This document shows, in pieces, positions 40,241 through 51,300 of a DNA stretch of 64,000 bases (the first letter of the stretch is position 1; each line of letters opens with the position of its first letter). A model generated the notes under the pieces. It was not told the DNA's origin, did no database searches, and worked only from the letters and a program-made list of their open reading frames with translations. The stretch is from Nitrosomonas sp. Its GTDB lineage: Bacteria > Pseudomonadota > Gammaproteobacteria > Burkholderiales > Nitrosomonadaceae. The position numbers and the translations under genes were made by a program. Location of the stretch: assembly GCA_016721865.1 (NCBI GenBank), contig JADKHF010000008.1, positions 96,454-160,453 of the forward strand, read 5' to 3'.

Positions 40241-40635
40241 TGAGTTGTGGTAAAAAGTTGCAGCGCGGCGGGAGGCTCCTTATTCTTATAAAGGTATAAG
40301 GTTGTATGGCGCATTTCATATACACCGGAGCGAACCATATCGAAAATCTCAGGTGGCACCTTATGTCTACAGGGCGCATCAACGATAATGCACCTACGAT
40401 CGGCTGACATCTTTTTTACATTACTGCAAAACGCTTTGCGCAATCATATAGCATCCGCATGCCTTCTGCCCAAGAGATCTCCAGTCGTCACTGGTAAGTT
40501 TGTGCAGAAGCAATCTGTGCTAAGGATAAAAAAACAGTGTGAAGAAACCATAGCTTGCAACATATTATCCGCCATTGCTTCCGAGCGATGAAACAGTAGA
40601 ACAGCTTTTCTGTATGTGTATAAATCAGCTATCTA

Positions 40636-42891
40636 TCAGATAATTGCAGCTTCTTCCTCAAAGAGAAGTGTCACTTTATCATTACTATCAATATCAACAG
40701 TTACCTTACCGCCATTGACTAAACGGCCAAACAATAATTCATCAGCCAATGCACTACGAATCGTATCTTGGATAAGCCGCTCCATAGGTCGTGCACCCAT
40801 TAGTGGATCAAAACCATATTTTGCAAGATACTTGCGCAATTGTTCTGTGAAAGTTGCTTCCACTTTCTTTTCGTGAAGCTGTGTATCAAGTTGAATCAAG
40901 AACTTATCGGTTACTTGCAAAATAATTTCTTGATCTAAAGGAGCGAATGAAATAATCGCATCTAACCGGTTACGAAACTCAGGAGTAAATAATTTCTTGA
41001 TATCAACTAATTCATCACCTGCAAGTTTTGATTTTGTAAATCCCATCGAAGATTTAGTAAGTGATTCGGCACCTGCATTTGTAGTCATGATAATAATAAC
41101 ATTGCGAAAATCTGCCTTACGCCCATTATTATCCGTCAGCGTTCCATAATCCATGACCTGCAACAGAATATTGAAAATATCTGTATGCGCTTTTTCGATT
41201 TCATCCAATAATAAAACCGAATAGGGATGTTTAATCACTATTTCTGTCAACAATCCACCTTGATCATAGCCCACATACCCTGGTGGTGCGCCAATCAGAC
41301 GAGATACTGCATGACGTTCCATATATTCAGACATATCGAAGCGATGCAAGTGAATGCCAAGCGCATAGGCTAATTGCCTTGCCACCTCGGTTTTCCCAAC
41401 CCCTGTTGGTCCTGAAAAGAGAAAAGAACCCACGGGTTTCCGCGGATTACCCAATCCACTTCTTGCCATTTTGATAGCTGCAGTCAGTGCATTAATTGCA
41501 TTGTCCTGACCAAAAACAACGGCTTTCATATCACGACCCAACGTTTTCAATTTATTGCGATCGTTCGTGGAAATATTTTGTGGAGGAATTCGCGCAATCT
41601 TGGCTACCACATTCTCAATCTCACTTTTGCCGATAACTTTCCGTTTCTTCGATTTTGGCAATATACGCTGTGCAGCACCAGCTTCATCCAGCACATCAAT
41701 TGCTTTGTCTGGCAGATGCCTATCATTAATATAACGCTCCGATAGTTCTGCTGCAGAAACTAATGCACTGGCAGTATATTTAACCTTGTGGTGTTGTTCA
41801 TAACGAGATTTCAGGCCACGTAAAATAGCTACTGTTTCATCTACGCTTGGTTCGTTAACTTCTATCTGCTGGAATCGCCTTGATAATGCGTGATCTTTTT
41901 CAAATATCCCACGGTACTCATTAAAAGTTGTGGCGCCGATACACCGTAATTGCCCAGTACTTAAAACTGGTTTCAGCAAATTTGATGCATCCAGAACACC
42001 ACCTGAAGCAGCACCAGCACCAATTAGTGTATGTATCTCATCTATAAACAAAATGGCTGTTGGATTATCAGTTAATTGTTTTAGCAATGTTTTCAAGCGT
42101 TGTTCAAAATCTCCGCGATATTTGGTACCCGCCAATAAAGCGCCCATATCAAGCGAATAAATTTGATGCTTTAAAAGTAAATCAGGCACATCTTCTTCAA
42201 CGATGCGTTTTGCCAAGCCTTCTGCAATTGCAGTTTTCCCCACGCCGGCTTCACCAACTAATAGAGGATTGTTTTTACGGCGTCGGCATAACGTTTGTAT
42301 TACGCGCTCGATTTCCTGCTCACGTCCCACCAAGGGATCAGTTTTGTTAATTAATGCCAAGTGATTGAGATTTACCGTGTAATTCTCGAGCACTCCACTA
42401 GAATTAGCTTCGTGTTCTCCATCCCCTTCATTTTCAGTCTTAGTGTCATTCTCATGCGTCACTTTGCGAATATTATGAGAGATATAATTGACTACATCTA
42501 AACGTGTCACACCTCTCTGAAGTAAGAAATAAACGGCATGTGAATCTTTCTCACCAAAAATAGATACTAATACATTAGCGCCGGTAACTTCTTTCTTTCC
42601 AGATGACTGCACATGCAAAATGGCGCGCTGAATAACGCGCTGAAAACCTAATGTAGGTTGTGTATCAACCTCTTCTTTACCATTAATCACCGGTGTATGA
42701 CACGCAATATGATCCACCAATACTGATCGCAGACCTTCAATATCCACTAGGCAAGCATTTAATACTTCAGCAGCACTAGCATTATCCAGCATCGCCAGCA
42801 GCAAGTGTTCTACTGTAATGAATTCATAACGCTTTTGTCTGGACTCTACAAACGCCATATGTAAACTGACTTCTAAATCTGGCGCAATCAT
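40636..42891 (-). CDS. clpA: ATP-dependent Clp protease ATP-binding subunit ClpA
   Basis: 751 residues. An N-terminal repeat domain that docks ClpS, then two AAA+ modules with Walker A GEAGVGKTAIAEGL and GPTGVGKTEVARQL and Walker B ILFIDEIHTLIGAG and VLLLDEIEKAH. It unfolds substrates for ClpP. It starts 1 nt after the clpS stop, forming a clpS-clpA operon. Intact; clpP is not in the window. Confidence 0.97.
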   Translation of the reverse strand: MIAPDLEVSLHMAFVESRQKRYEFITVEHLLLAMLDNASAAEVLNACLVDIEGLRSVLVDHIACHTPVINGKEEVDTQPTLGFQRVIQRAILHVQSSGKKEVTGANVLVSIFGEKDSHAVYFLLQRGVTRLDVVNYISHNIRKVTHENDTKTENEGDGEHEANSSGVLENYTVNLNHLALINKTDPLVGREQEIERVIQTLCRRRKNNPLLVGEAGVGKTAIAEGLAKRIVEEDVPDLLLKHQIYSLDMGALLAGTKYRGDFEQRLKTLLKQLTDNPTAILFIDEIHTLIGAGAASGGVLDASNLLKPVLSTGQLRCIGATTFNEYRGIFEKDHALSRRFQQIEVNEPSVDETVAILRGLKSRYEQHHKVKYTASALVSAAELSERYINDRHLPDKAIDVLDEAGAAQRILPKSKKRKVIGKSEIENVVAKIARIPPQNISTNDRNKLKTLGRDMKAVVFGQDNAINALTAAIKMARSGLGNPRKPVGSFLFSGPTGVGKTEVARQLAYALGIHLHRFDMSEYMERHAVSRLIGAPPGYVGYDQGGLLTEIVIKHPYSVLLLDEIEKAHTDIFNILLQVMDYGTLTDNNGRKADFRNVIIIMTTNAGAESLTKSSMGFTKSKLAGDELVDIKKLFTPEFRNRLDAIISFAPLDQEIILQVTDKFLIQLDTQLHEKKVEATFTEQLRKYLAKYGFDPLMGARPMERLIQDTIRSALADELLFGRLVNGGKVTVDIDSNDKVTLLFEEEAAII

Positions 42892-42892
42892 T

Positions 42893-43201
42893 TCAGTTTT
42901 CCTCCATTATACACCTAAGTGGGTGCTGATTTTTTCTTGCAAATTCAATTACCTGACTGACCTTGGTGCTCGCAATATCACTTGGGTATATACCACACAC
43001 ACCAACCCCCTCCATATGCACCTCTAACATTATCCGTGTTGCTTGCTCTTGATTCATGGAAAAAAAAATTTTCAACACCTCAATCACAAACTCCATAGGA
43101 GTAAAATCATCATTTAATAATAAAATTTTATACATGGAAGGAGGTTTTTGTTCTATTTTCTCCTGTGCAAGTATAACGGCTTCTGAGTGACTTTCCGTCA
43201 T
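42893..43201 (-). CDS. clpS: Clp protease adaptor ClpS
   Basis: 102 residues with YKILLLNDDFTPMEFVIEVL and the EVHMEGVGVCGIYPSDIAST core. ClpS hands N-degron proteins to ClpA, its immediate downstream neighbour. Intact. It is divergent from cspA across ~280 bp that must contain both promoters. Confidence 0.96.
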   Translation of the reverse strand: MTESHSEAVILAQEKIEQKPPSMYKILLLNDDFTPMEFVIEVLKIFFSMNQEQATRIMLEVHMEGVGVCGIYPSDIASTKVSQVIEFARKNQHPLRCIMEEN

Positions 43202-43483
43202 AACTGTTTTCCCTACTCATTCTTATATAAAAAATATATTGTACAAAATACTTCATTATCGACATATTTGACGATTACGACAAAATTTTCAAGTATCTTG
43301 AGACAATTACCCAGTTCTTGAACACAAATATGTTGTAACAACTTGACTTTAGCCCTGGATTTGCGTAAAACTGCAAATGGCGTTTGGCTTCAAGTTCTCT
43401 GCGGTACCGGTTTTATCCGTCAATGGTCTTGAAATTCAAATAGTGTTAGGGTTTCCGGCCCAGTTTTTATATAGGAAGTAGAA

Positions 43484-43687
43484 ATGGCAACAGGTACAGT
43501 AAAATGGTTCAACGATTCCAAAGGTTTTGGTTTTATTACTCCTGACGATGGCAGCGAAGATTTGTTTGCGCACTTCTCAGCAATCAATATGTCTGGATTT
43601 AAAACTCTTAAAGAAGGCCAAAAAGTGAGTTTTGATGTCACTCAAGGACCGAAGGGAAAACAAGCCTCTAATATCCAATCCGCTTAA
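43484..43687 (+). CDS. cspA: Cold-shock protein
   Basis: 67 residues, one cold-shock domain: GTVKWFNDSKGFGFITPDDG (RNP1-like KGFGFI) and DLFAHFSAI (RNP2-like). An RNA chaperone that melts secondary structure. AGGA lies 8 nt before ATG. The leader upstream is long, as in many csp genes with structured 5' regions, but I could not define the promoter. A clear terminator follows at 43779. Confidence 0.94.
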   Translation: MATGTVKWFNDSKGFGFITPDDGSEDLFAHFSAINMSGFKTLKEGQKVSFDVTQGPKGKQASNIQSA

Positions 43688-43778
43688 CTTTCGTAAAAAT
43701 ACTGGCTTAGACCTCTTTATTGATAATAACAATACAACAAGCAACTAAAGCAAGAAGAATATAATTCTAGAGTACGTT

Positions 43779-43810
43779 ACCCCTTTGTTAGTATGGCAAA
43801 GGGGTTTTTA
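43779..43810 (+). terminator. Rho-independent terminator downstream of cspA
   Basis: Perfect 9-bp stem ACCCCTTTG (43779-43787) and CAAAGGGGT (43797-43805) with a 9-nt loop, followed by TTTTTA. It also lies downstream of the convergent icd gene, but the T run favours plus-strand transcripts. Confidence 0.88.
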
Positions 43811-43873
43811 TTCTTCCTACTCCCAATAGAAGCGAACAGCATTCTCACTCCCATCCGCTTTATCAAATCAAAC

Positions 43874-45121
43874 TCACATATTCTCGATCATTGCATTACC
43901 AAAATTAGAAGAAGAAACCTGTCTGGAATCAGTCATTTGTCGCGCAAAATCATACGTAACTATCTTGTTTTTAATGGTTTTTTCCATTGCTCTGATAATA
44001 AAATCGGCCGCTTCTCCCCAACCTAAATGCCGCAACATCATTTCCGCTGATAATATAATTGAGCCAGGATTTACTTGATCTTTTCCCGCATATTTAGGTG
44101 CCGTACCGTGTGTTGCTTCAAAAATGGCAATAGAATCGCTAAGATTAGCCCCTGGTGCAATCCCAATTCCGCCTACCTGTGCAGCCAATGCATCAGAAAT
44201 ATAATCACCATTTAAATTTAGAGTGGCAACTACGTCATATTCTTCTGGACGTAACAAGATTTGCTGCAAGAAAGCATCCGCAATCACATCCTTGATAATA
44301 ATCCCGCCTTTTTCTAACGGCAATTTCATCCACGGCCCCCCATCCAGAAATTCCGCTCCAAATTCCCTGGCAGCCAAGGCATAGCCCCATTTCTTGAACG
44401 CACCTTCAGTAAACTTCATAATATTTCCTTTATGCACCAAAGTAACCGATTGGCGCTTATTATCAATAGCGTACTGAATTGCCTTCCGAACAAGACGTTC
44501 TGTCCCCTCTTCCGAAACTGGTTTGATACCAATACCGGAGGTCCGAGGAAAACGTATACTGGTGACTCCCATATCTTTAATCAGAAAATTAATTACTTTT
44601 TTGGCGGACTCTGATTCTGCTTCCCATTCAATACCTGCATAGATATCTTCAGAATTTTCTCTGAAAATAACCATATCTGTCTTCTCCGGATTCTTCACTG
44701 GACTAGGTACACCACTAAAATAACGTACTGGCCGTAAACAAATATATAAATCCAGTTGTTGACGAAGCGCTACATTAATCGAACGTATACCGCCACCAAT
44801 CGGTGTTGTCAGCGGGCCTTTAATGGAAACCGCAAACTCCTTGGCGGCTTGTAAAGTTTCTTCCGGTAGCCACACATCCGATCCATAGATTTGTGTTGAC
44901 TTCTCGCCGGCATAGATTTCCATCCACGAAATCTTGCGTTTCCCCCCATAAGCCTTCTTAACCGCTGAATCGACGACTTTCTGCATTACCGGAGTAATAT
45001 CAACACCAATACCATCACCTTCAATAAAAGGAATTATTGGATTATCAGGTACATTTAACGAATTATCATCATTAACCTGAATTCTTTCTCCATCACTAGG
45101 TATTCTTATATGCTGATACAT
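43874..45121 (-). CDS. icd: NADP-dependent isocitrate dehydrogenase
   Basis: 415 residues, TCA-cycle conversion of isocitrate to 2-oxoglutarate. PFIEGDGIGVDITP, substrate-binding RENSEDIYAGIEWE, DAFLQQILLRPEEYDVVATL and GTAPKYAGKDQVNPGS are the expected motifs; the Ser in NSEDIYAG is the phosphorylation site of enteric homologues. Intact. Convergent with cspA. Confidence 0.96.
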   Translation of the reverse strand: MYQHIRIPSDGERIQVNDDNSLNVPDNPIIPFIEGDGIGVDITPVMQKVVDSAVKKAYGGKRKISWMEIYAGEKSTQIYGSDVWLPEETLQAAKEFAVSIKGPLTTPIGGGIRSINVALRQQLDLYICLRPVRYFSGVPSPVKNPEKTDMVIFRENSEDIYAGIEWEAESESAKKVINFLIKDMGVTSIRFPRTSGIGIKPVSEEGTERLVRKAIQYAIDNKRQSVTLVHKGNIMKFTEGAFKKWGYALAAREFGAEFLDGGPWMKLPLEKGGIIIKDVIADAFLQQILLRPEEYDVVATLNLNGDYISDALAAQVGGIGIAPGANLSDSIAIFEATHGTAPKYAGKDQVNPGSIILSAEMMLRHLGWGEAADFIIRAMEKTIKNKIVTYDFARQMTDSRQVSSSNFGNAMIENM

Positions 45122-45561
45122 GACATCTCCAAGTATTCGAATGCAGATGCAATTTATTAAAATATTCCGGTCAGCTAAACATTTTTGAATGTTGTCACCT
45201 TGCTTGTAAATTGCAATATAAATTTGCTAAAACTAAAATAAAGCTTTACGTTTCGGCTATTATACGTGTAAACACGACACCTTTCCACGCGAATGGTAAA
45301 CCCGTTGCTGCTTATCCCTGATCCTCTAGGAAAGCTTGATTAAGTCCTTTGACATCTCGTGATGAACTTCAACGTGGCGATTACATTCACAATGAGCTTG
45401 TCTGACCAGGAACGCAGTCAACTTATTCAGAGTTTCCTTGGTATCAAAAGAACAATTACTTATGAAGAAAATACTTGGTTCATTTGATGTAAAACGGTAC
45501 TTTGGATAAGCAGAATTTCACTCAATTTCAAGAATCGTTCAGCAGCAACTCGACCCTCACA
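45122..45561. other. Intergenic region icd / rpfE
   Basis: About 440 bases, AT-rich near icd. It must hold the divergent promoters. No clear repeat, operator or RNA is seen. If rpfE starts at TTG 45502 instead of ATG 45562 the gap is 60 bases shorter. Confidence 0.35.
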
Positions 45562-46605
45562 ATGAATCTAAACCTCCTTATTCCCAGTCTGTTCTGGCCT
45601 GACACCTCACAACCAAAAATTTATGATGATCTATCAGTACCTTCTTTAGAAGCACTATTATCAAAAAGTACTTCTAAAATGAATCCTCCACAAAAAGTAG
45701 AAACATGGCTATGTCAGGAATTTAATGTGGCAAAGCAAAAAAACGACTGGCCTATTGCACCGCTAACGCTTCTCATCGATGCTCCTGCTTTGGCAAAAAC
45801 AAGTAAAGATTTCTGGATGCGTGCCGATCCTGTTCATCTACGTATCGAGCAAAACCATATCATGTTAGCTGATAGTCAAGCTTTCCAAATTTCTATAGAA
45901 GAAGCCGAGCAAATAGTGCAGGATCTCAATCACAATCTGGGTAATCATGATTTTTCTTTCTTCTCATTGCATCCTGAGCGTTGGTATATCCGAATGCCCA
46001 AAGCGCCGGATATCTTTACACACACACTTGGTCACGTCACATGCAAGAACATTAATAATTTCTTGCCAACAGGCTCTGACAGTATCGTTTGGCGTAAAAT
46101 ATTCAATGAAATTCAGATGTTGCTTCATGAGCACCCGATTAATCAAGCGCGTGAATCGCGTGGAGAATTGACCATTAATAGTGTTTGGTTCTGGGGGGGC
46201 GGGTATTTGCCGCAATTGACACAATCTTCTTATACGCATGTATGGAGTGATAATGACTTACCGCGCGTATTTGCTTTAGTCAGTAACACAAATCATTCAA
46301 AGTTACCTGCTGATACGCAGAAATGGCTCCAAACGGAAACCTCAGGGAATCATCTTGTTATATTGGATGCTTTACATGGAAAAGCCAGATATAGAAATGC
46401 TTATAGTTGGCGTGAAACTCTCGGGAACATGGAGAAAAGTTGGTTCTTACCCTTATATACATCACTTAAAAAAGGAAAAATCAAGCAATTAACCATTACA
46501 GCGCTTAACGAAGATTCATCGCAGAGTTTTGTGATAACCCCTTCTGACTTATGGAAATTCTGGCTTAGATCCAAGCCACTTCCCGCTCATAAAGAAAAAC
46601 ACTAG
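45562..46605 (+). CDS. rpfE: RpfE-type regulatory protein (phosphoglycerate-mutase-like)
   Basis: 347 residues from ATG 45562; the frame is open from TTG 45502, but homologues start at the NLLIPSLFWP stretch. WPIAPLTLLID, FWMRADPVHLR, FFSLHPERWYIRMP and SVWFWGGGYLP are the signature of the betaproteobacterial/xanthomonad RpfE-type family, related to cofactor-independent phosphoglycerate mutases. The molecular role is unknown. In many relatives it neighbours recJ; here recJ is 8 kb away. No strong ribosome binding site at either start. Confidence 0.8.
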   Translation: MNLNLLIPSLFWPDTSQPKIYDDLSVPSLEALLSKSTSKMNPPQKVETWLCQEFNVAKQKNDWPIAPLTLLIDAPALAKTSKDFWMRADPVHLRIEQNHIMLADSQAFQISIEEAEQIVQDLNHNLGNHDFSFFSLHPERWYIRMPKAPDIFTHTLGHVTCKNINNFLPTGSDSIVWRKIFNEIQMLLHEHPINQARESRGELTINSVWFWGGGYLPQLTQSSYTHVWSDNDLPRVFALVSNTNHSKLPADTQKWLQTETSGNHLVILDALHGKARYRNAYSWRETLGNMEKSWFLPLYTSLKKGKIKQLTITALNEDSSQSFVITPSDLWKFWLRSKPLPAHKEKH

Positions 46606-46623
46606 CAAGAACAAGGAATCATC

Positions 46624-48125
46624 GTGCAAAAAATCTCATTTTTTAATAATGTCAAACCTTATCTGGCAGTTTGCATTGCGTTAATACTTGCAATTGTTCT
46701 TTTAGCTGACAGCTATTTTTTAATGAAATCCCATCACACTTTCTAGCAACGTTATGGTTTTCCTTGATCTTCTCAATACTTATAGCAATGATCCAAATAG
46801 CAGGTTCAGAAAAAAATCACAGAAGCATCTCTGATCAACTTCTTGTAAGCAAGGAAAGACTTGGGAATGAGATTAAACATCGGCTGTGGGCTGAGAAAAC
46901 AGCTTCTGAAAGCAAAATAAAATCACAGTTTGTCGATGAAAACATTCCTGTCATGTTGGCTTATTTTAATAGTGATCAACGTTGCCGTTACCATAATAGA
47001 ATATTTCGCCGATGGTTTGGATTAAAACCAGATCAGATAGATGGCCGGCTTTTAAAAGAATTCTCAAATGAAGAGTTTTTCTCTGATATTCAGAATTGCA
47101 TTGAAGAGATACTAGCCGGGAAAACAGTACATAATGAACGTATTCTAAAATCGACCAAGGGCTTCCCTTATATTTTTACGGAACAATATCTTCCCCATCT
47201 TGACAGCAAGGGGAAAACTATTGGTTTCTACACGTTACACACCCCCCGGGCACAAGAAAAAAGCCGCGATTCTTCAAAAAAGAAAATGGAAAACCCAACT
47301 AAACCGGAGCCAGATAATTCCAACAAAACACTGACTAAAGACGATGCAACCTTGCAACAGAGTACTCAAACATCCAAATCAGGAATTACTGCTGCACGCA
47401 TTACTCAGGCAATTGAGGGGGGAGAATTTAATCTTTATTGCCAGGAAATAGCGCCTATCAAATCTTCTATCACGACAGTTTCACATTATGAGATTCTTAT
47501 TCGCATGCATGAGGAAGAAAATAACCTGATGCCCCCAGGCTCATTTTTACCTCTTGTAGATCAATTTAAAATGATGCCAAAACTGGATCGATGGATAATC
47601 AATCATATTGCCCAGTGGCTAACTGCCCACCCACAAGCGAACTCTGTATTTTATATTAATGTAGCTAAGGATACTTTAAGTGACCGAGCTTTTCCTGGCT
47701 TTATTCAAGATCAATTACAAAAAATAAAAGCCCCGGCTTCCAATCTCTGCTTTGAGATTGAAGTTTCAGACGCAGAAGCTAATACAGCCGATACACTTAT
47801 CTTTACGCAAAGAATTCGCGAGCTTGGCTGCTTGGTTTCGCTATGTAGCTTTAGCGAGAGTCCTGAATCATTAAATCTACTCGACAAAATGAAAGTTGAT
47901 TACCTGAAAATTGATGGGAGTTTAGTTTGCAATATACTTCGGGATGAGGAAGATTTAGATAAAGTAAAAGCAATCAATCAATTTGCTCACAAGGCCGAAA
48001 TTAAAACAATAGCCGAATTAGTTGAAACTGATGACATCATAGTAAAGCTAAAAGAAATTGGGGTCGATTATGCTCAAGGATTTGGTGTTGCTATGCCTCA
48101 TCCTTTCAAAGATCTTGAATCATAG
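46624..48125 (+). CDS. Membrane PAS-EAL protein with degenerate EAL domain (frameshifted)
   Basis: The frame from GTG 46624 (AAGGA upstream) encodes a first membrane helix (VCIALILAIVLLADSYFLM). A break near 46735-46745 leads to the second helix (ATLWFSLIFSILIAMI) and the rest. A PAS domain (~120-210) ends in IGFYTLHTP, then a Ser/Lys linker, then an EAL fold. Key EAL residues are changed: EIL for EAL, CSFSESP where DDFGTG should be, and AELVET for AEGVET; KIDG and QGFG remain. Phosphodiesterase activity is unlikely, and it may bind c-di-GMP or another partner. It starts 18 nt after rpfE. Confidence 0.82.
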
Positions 48126-48355
48126 ATTCAACCCCAGTGTTGCACGAATGAAAGATGTGACATCCAGCAAGTCTATATAATTCAGTTATTCAGAGACTTG
48201 GAGTGAAGTATTAAAAAAGCATTTGCCATGCTTCGTGGTGGTCAGATTCTCCGGTAGTTCACGTGACTATGATTGCTGTGAATGACAACTGTGTATTTTT
48301 TTCAGCATGTACTTCGCATACAACGCGACAAGAATCATTTTGAAGCGGGTAGCCT

Positions 48356-51300
48356 TCACTTATTAGTGCTTAATTTCTGAATCAGGTCTTTGATCCGCAT
48401 TACACGTTTGTTGACATCCGTAACCTGCACCTGAATTTTCAAGCGATCCGGACCGGATAACGAATATTCACGGCTACTTTGTATCAGTTTAATAATTTCC
48501 GTTGGATTAATCGGTGGGTTGGGAACGAATTGAATCTGGATGCTTTCAGAACTGGCATCAATGCGTGTGATGCCGAGCGGCTTGGCGGTAATACGCAAGC
48601 GGTGGCAGTCAAGTAATGCCCGGGTTGGGTTGGGCAGCAAGCCAAAGCGATCGACCAATTCACGCTGCATGTCGTCGAGCTGTTCGTCGTCGCTGCAATT
48701 GGCCATGCGTTTGTAAAGCACCAATCGTTCATGAATGTCATGGCAATAATCTTCCGGCAATAAAGTCGGGACGTGCAGATTGATTTCCGTCGCAACGCCC
48801 AATGGATGCTGCATATCGGGTTCTTTGCCTTGTTTTAAGGATTGTATGGCAGTATCCAGCATGGAACTGTACAGGCTGAAGCCAATTTCCTGCATTTCTC
48901 CGCTTTGTGATTCGCTCAGTACTGCACCGGCACCACGGATTTCCAAATCATGCATAGCAAGGTAAAACCCGGAACCGAGTTCTTCCATGGCTTGAATGGC
49001 CTCCAGGCGTTTTCTGGCTTGCGATCCGAGCGCTTCTTCATCCGGCGTGAGCAGATAAGCGTAAGCCTGGTGATGTGAGCGTCCCACCCGGCCGCGTAAT
49101 TGGTGTAACTGAGCCAGACCAAACTTATGTGCATTGTTGATTATGATAGTGTTGGCACTCGGGATATCGATACCGGTTTCAATGATGGTGGTGCATAACA
49201 GAATATTGAAGCGCTGCTGATAAAAATCCCGCATGACATGTTCCAAATCGCGTTCCCGCATTTGCCCATGAGCAATATTGATGCGTGCTTCCGGCAATAA
49301 GCCGGACAGTTTTTCGTACATCAACTGAATCGTGCTGACTTCATTGTGCAGAAAATAAATTTGTCCGCCGCGTTTGAGTTCACGCAAACAGGCTTCGCGA
49401 ATTATACCCATCGAAAAACTGCTGACAAAGGTGCGAATAGCAAGGCGGCGCTGTGGGGCTGTGGCAATGATGGAGAAGTCGCGCAAACCTTCCAGCGACA
49501 TGGCCAGCGTGCGCGGAATTGGTGTGGCGGTGAGTGTTAGCACATCGACTTCTGCACGTAGTTGGTTTAGCTCTTCTTTTTGACGCACGCCAAAGCGGTG
49601 TTCTTCGTCAATAATGACCAAACCCAGATTCTTGAAAATAACATCTTTCTGAAGCAACTTGTGTGTACCGATAATGATGTCAATTTCCCCTTTGTCCAAG
49701 CCTGCTGGTGCCTGTATTTGTTCCTTGGCGGAACGGAAACGAGATAATTCAGCAATTTTGACCGGCCATTGATCGGCAATCAGGCTAAAGCGGTCGGAGA
49801 AGTTCTGAAAATGCTGTTCAGCTAGCAGTGTGGTGGGAACCAGGACAGCAACCTGTTTACCATCGGCAACGGCAACAAAAGCCGCGCGCAACGCTACTTC
49901 GGTTTTGCCAAACCCGACATCACCGCAAATCAGCCGGTCCATCGGTTTTCCGGACGTTAAATCTTCTATCACCGCCTTGATCGCCGCCGCCTGATCTGCG
50001 GTTTCCTCAAAACCGAATCCTTCCGCGAAGGCATCGTAATCATGTTGTCGCAGTGTAAAAGCGTGGCCTTCACGCGCCGCACGCTGAGCATACAGATTCA
50101 GCAGTTCTGCTGCGGTATCGCGCACTTGCTGCATGGCTTTGCGCTTGGCCTTATCCCACTGACCGCTGCCCAGCTTGTGCAGCGGTGCCGATTCGGGGGC
50201 AGCGCCGCTGTAGCGGCCGATCAGATACAACTGTGAGACAGGTACGTACAGCTTGTCGCCGCCATCGTATTCCAGCGACAGAAATTCACTCAGTTCGCCC
50301 GGCTCACCTTCACCCACATCCATACTGACCAAACCCAGATAACGACCGATGCCATGTTGTTCATGCACTACCGGATCACCGGGTTTGATTTCCGATAAAT
50401 CACGCAGAATATTATCAGTCGATGTGGTTTTGCGCGATTCTCGTTCACGCCGCCCATAGACATGTGTCGAATACAGTTCGCTTTCGGTGATAAAAGCAAG
50501 TTGCGTTTGTTCCAGGATAAAACCGGTGTGCAGTGGCGCAACACTGAGCATAAAAGGTTGAGGGCTGTTCAGAAATTGTGTGTAATCATGGCACCCGTCT
50601 GGGTGTAGATCATACTGATTCAGGTATTCCGCGATTAATTCGCGTCTTCCAAACTTTCTGCTAGCAACAGAATGCGTCCGCCGGATTGCGTGAAACGGGT
50701 GATAAACTCAGCAAGCTTTCCCAGCGGGTTTTCCGCGTGGCGGTTGACCTGTACAGATGGCAGTGGGTTAGTGGATTTTTTAGCCGCCAGCTTGAGGTCT
50801 TGTCCATTGGATAGAATCTCAATGCGCGCGTAGGGTTGAGCTGGCCAAAGAAAACATCGCTGGTCAGGAATAATTCGGCCGGTGGCAGTAACGGACGGTC
50901 GCTATCACCGCGCAACAGCTGATAGCGTGATTGGGTGTCATGCCAGAATTCGTCGATGATCGGACGGACATCATGATGCAGGCAAAGCAACGTGTTTTCC
51001 GGCAAGTAATCAAATAAGGTTGCTGTCTGTTCAAAAAATAGCGGCAAATAATATTCGATACCGGCAGGTGTCAGGCCTTTGCTAATGTCTTTATAGATTT
51101 GCTTTTTCGAGGGATCACCCTCGAATTTCTCGCGAAAATTGCCGCGGAAGCAGGTACGTCCAGCCTCATCCAATGGAAATTCACGTGCAGGCAGCAGGCG
51201 GATTTCTTTGACCGGGTAGATGCTGCGCTGGGTATCGACATCGAAGGTGCGGATAGTGTCGATTTCGTTATCCAGTAAATCGATGCGATACGGCAGCGGG

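Larger units (their letters stand above)
38530..40575 (-). pseudogene. Unknown gene split by the IS1182-like element
   Basis: Outside the element the two flanks look like parts of one minus-strand gene of ~140 codons. The 5' part starts at ATG 40575 (MADNMLQAMVSSHCFFILST), has an in-frame TGA at 40444-40446, and goes on with KKMSADRRCIIVDAPC and KVPPEIFDMVRSGVYEMRHT to the IS edge. Removing the IS and one TGA duplicate joins a frame reading ATFYHNSV to EVPFDMTEKSIKLSVALLMV, with a stop at 38530. One more frameshift near 40270 is needed. I do not recognise the protein. Confidence 0.4.

Noticed and set aside
43202..43483. Riboswitch in the long cspA leader
   Set aside because: A long leader is normal for csp genes and no known riboswitch core was recognised.
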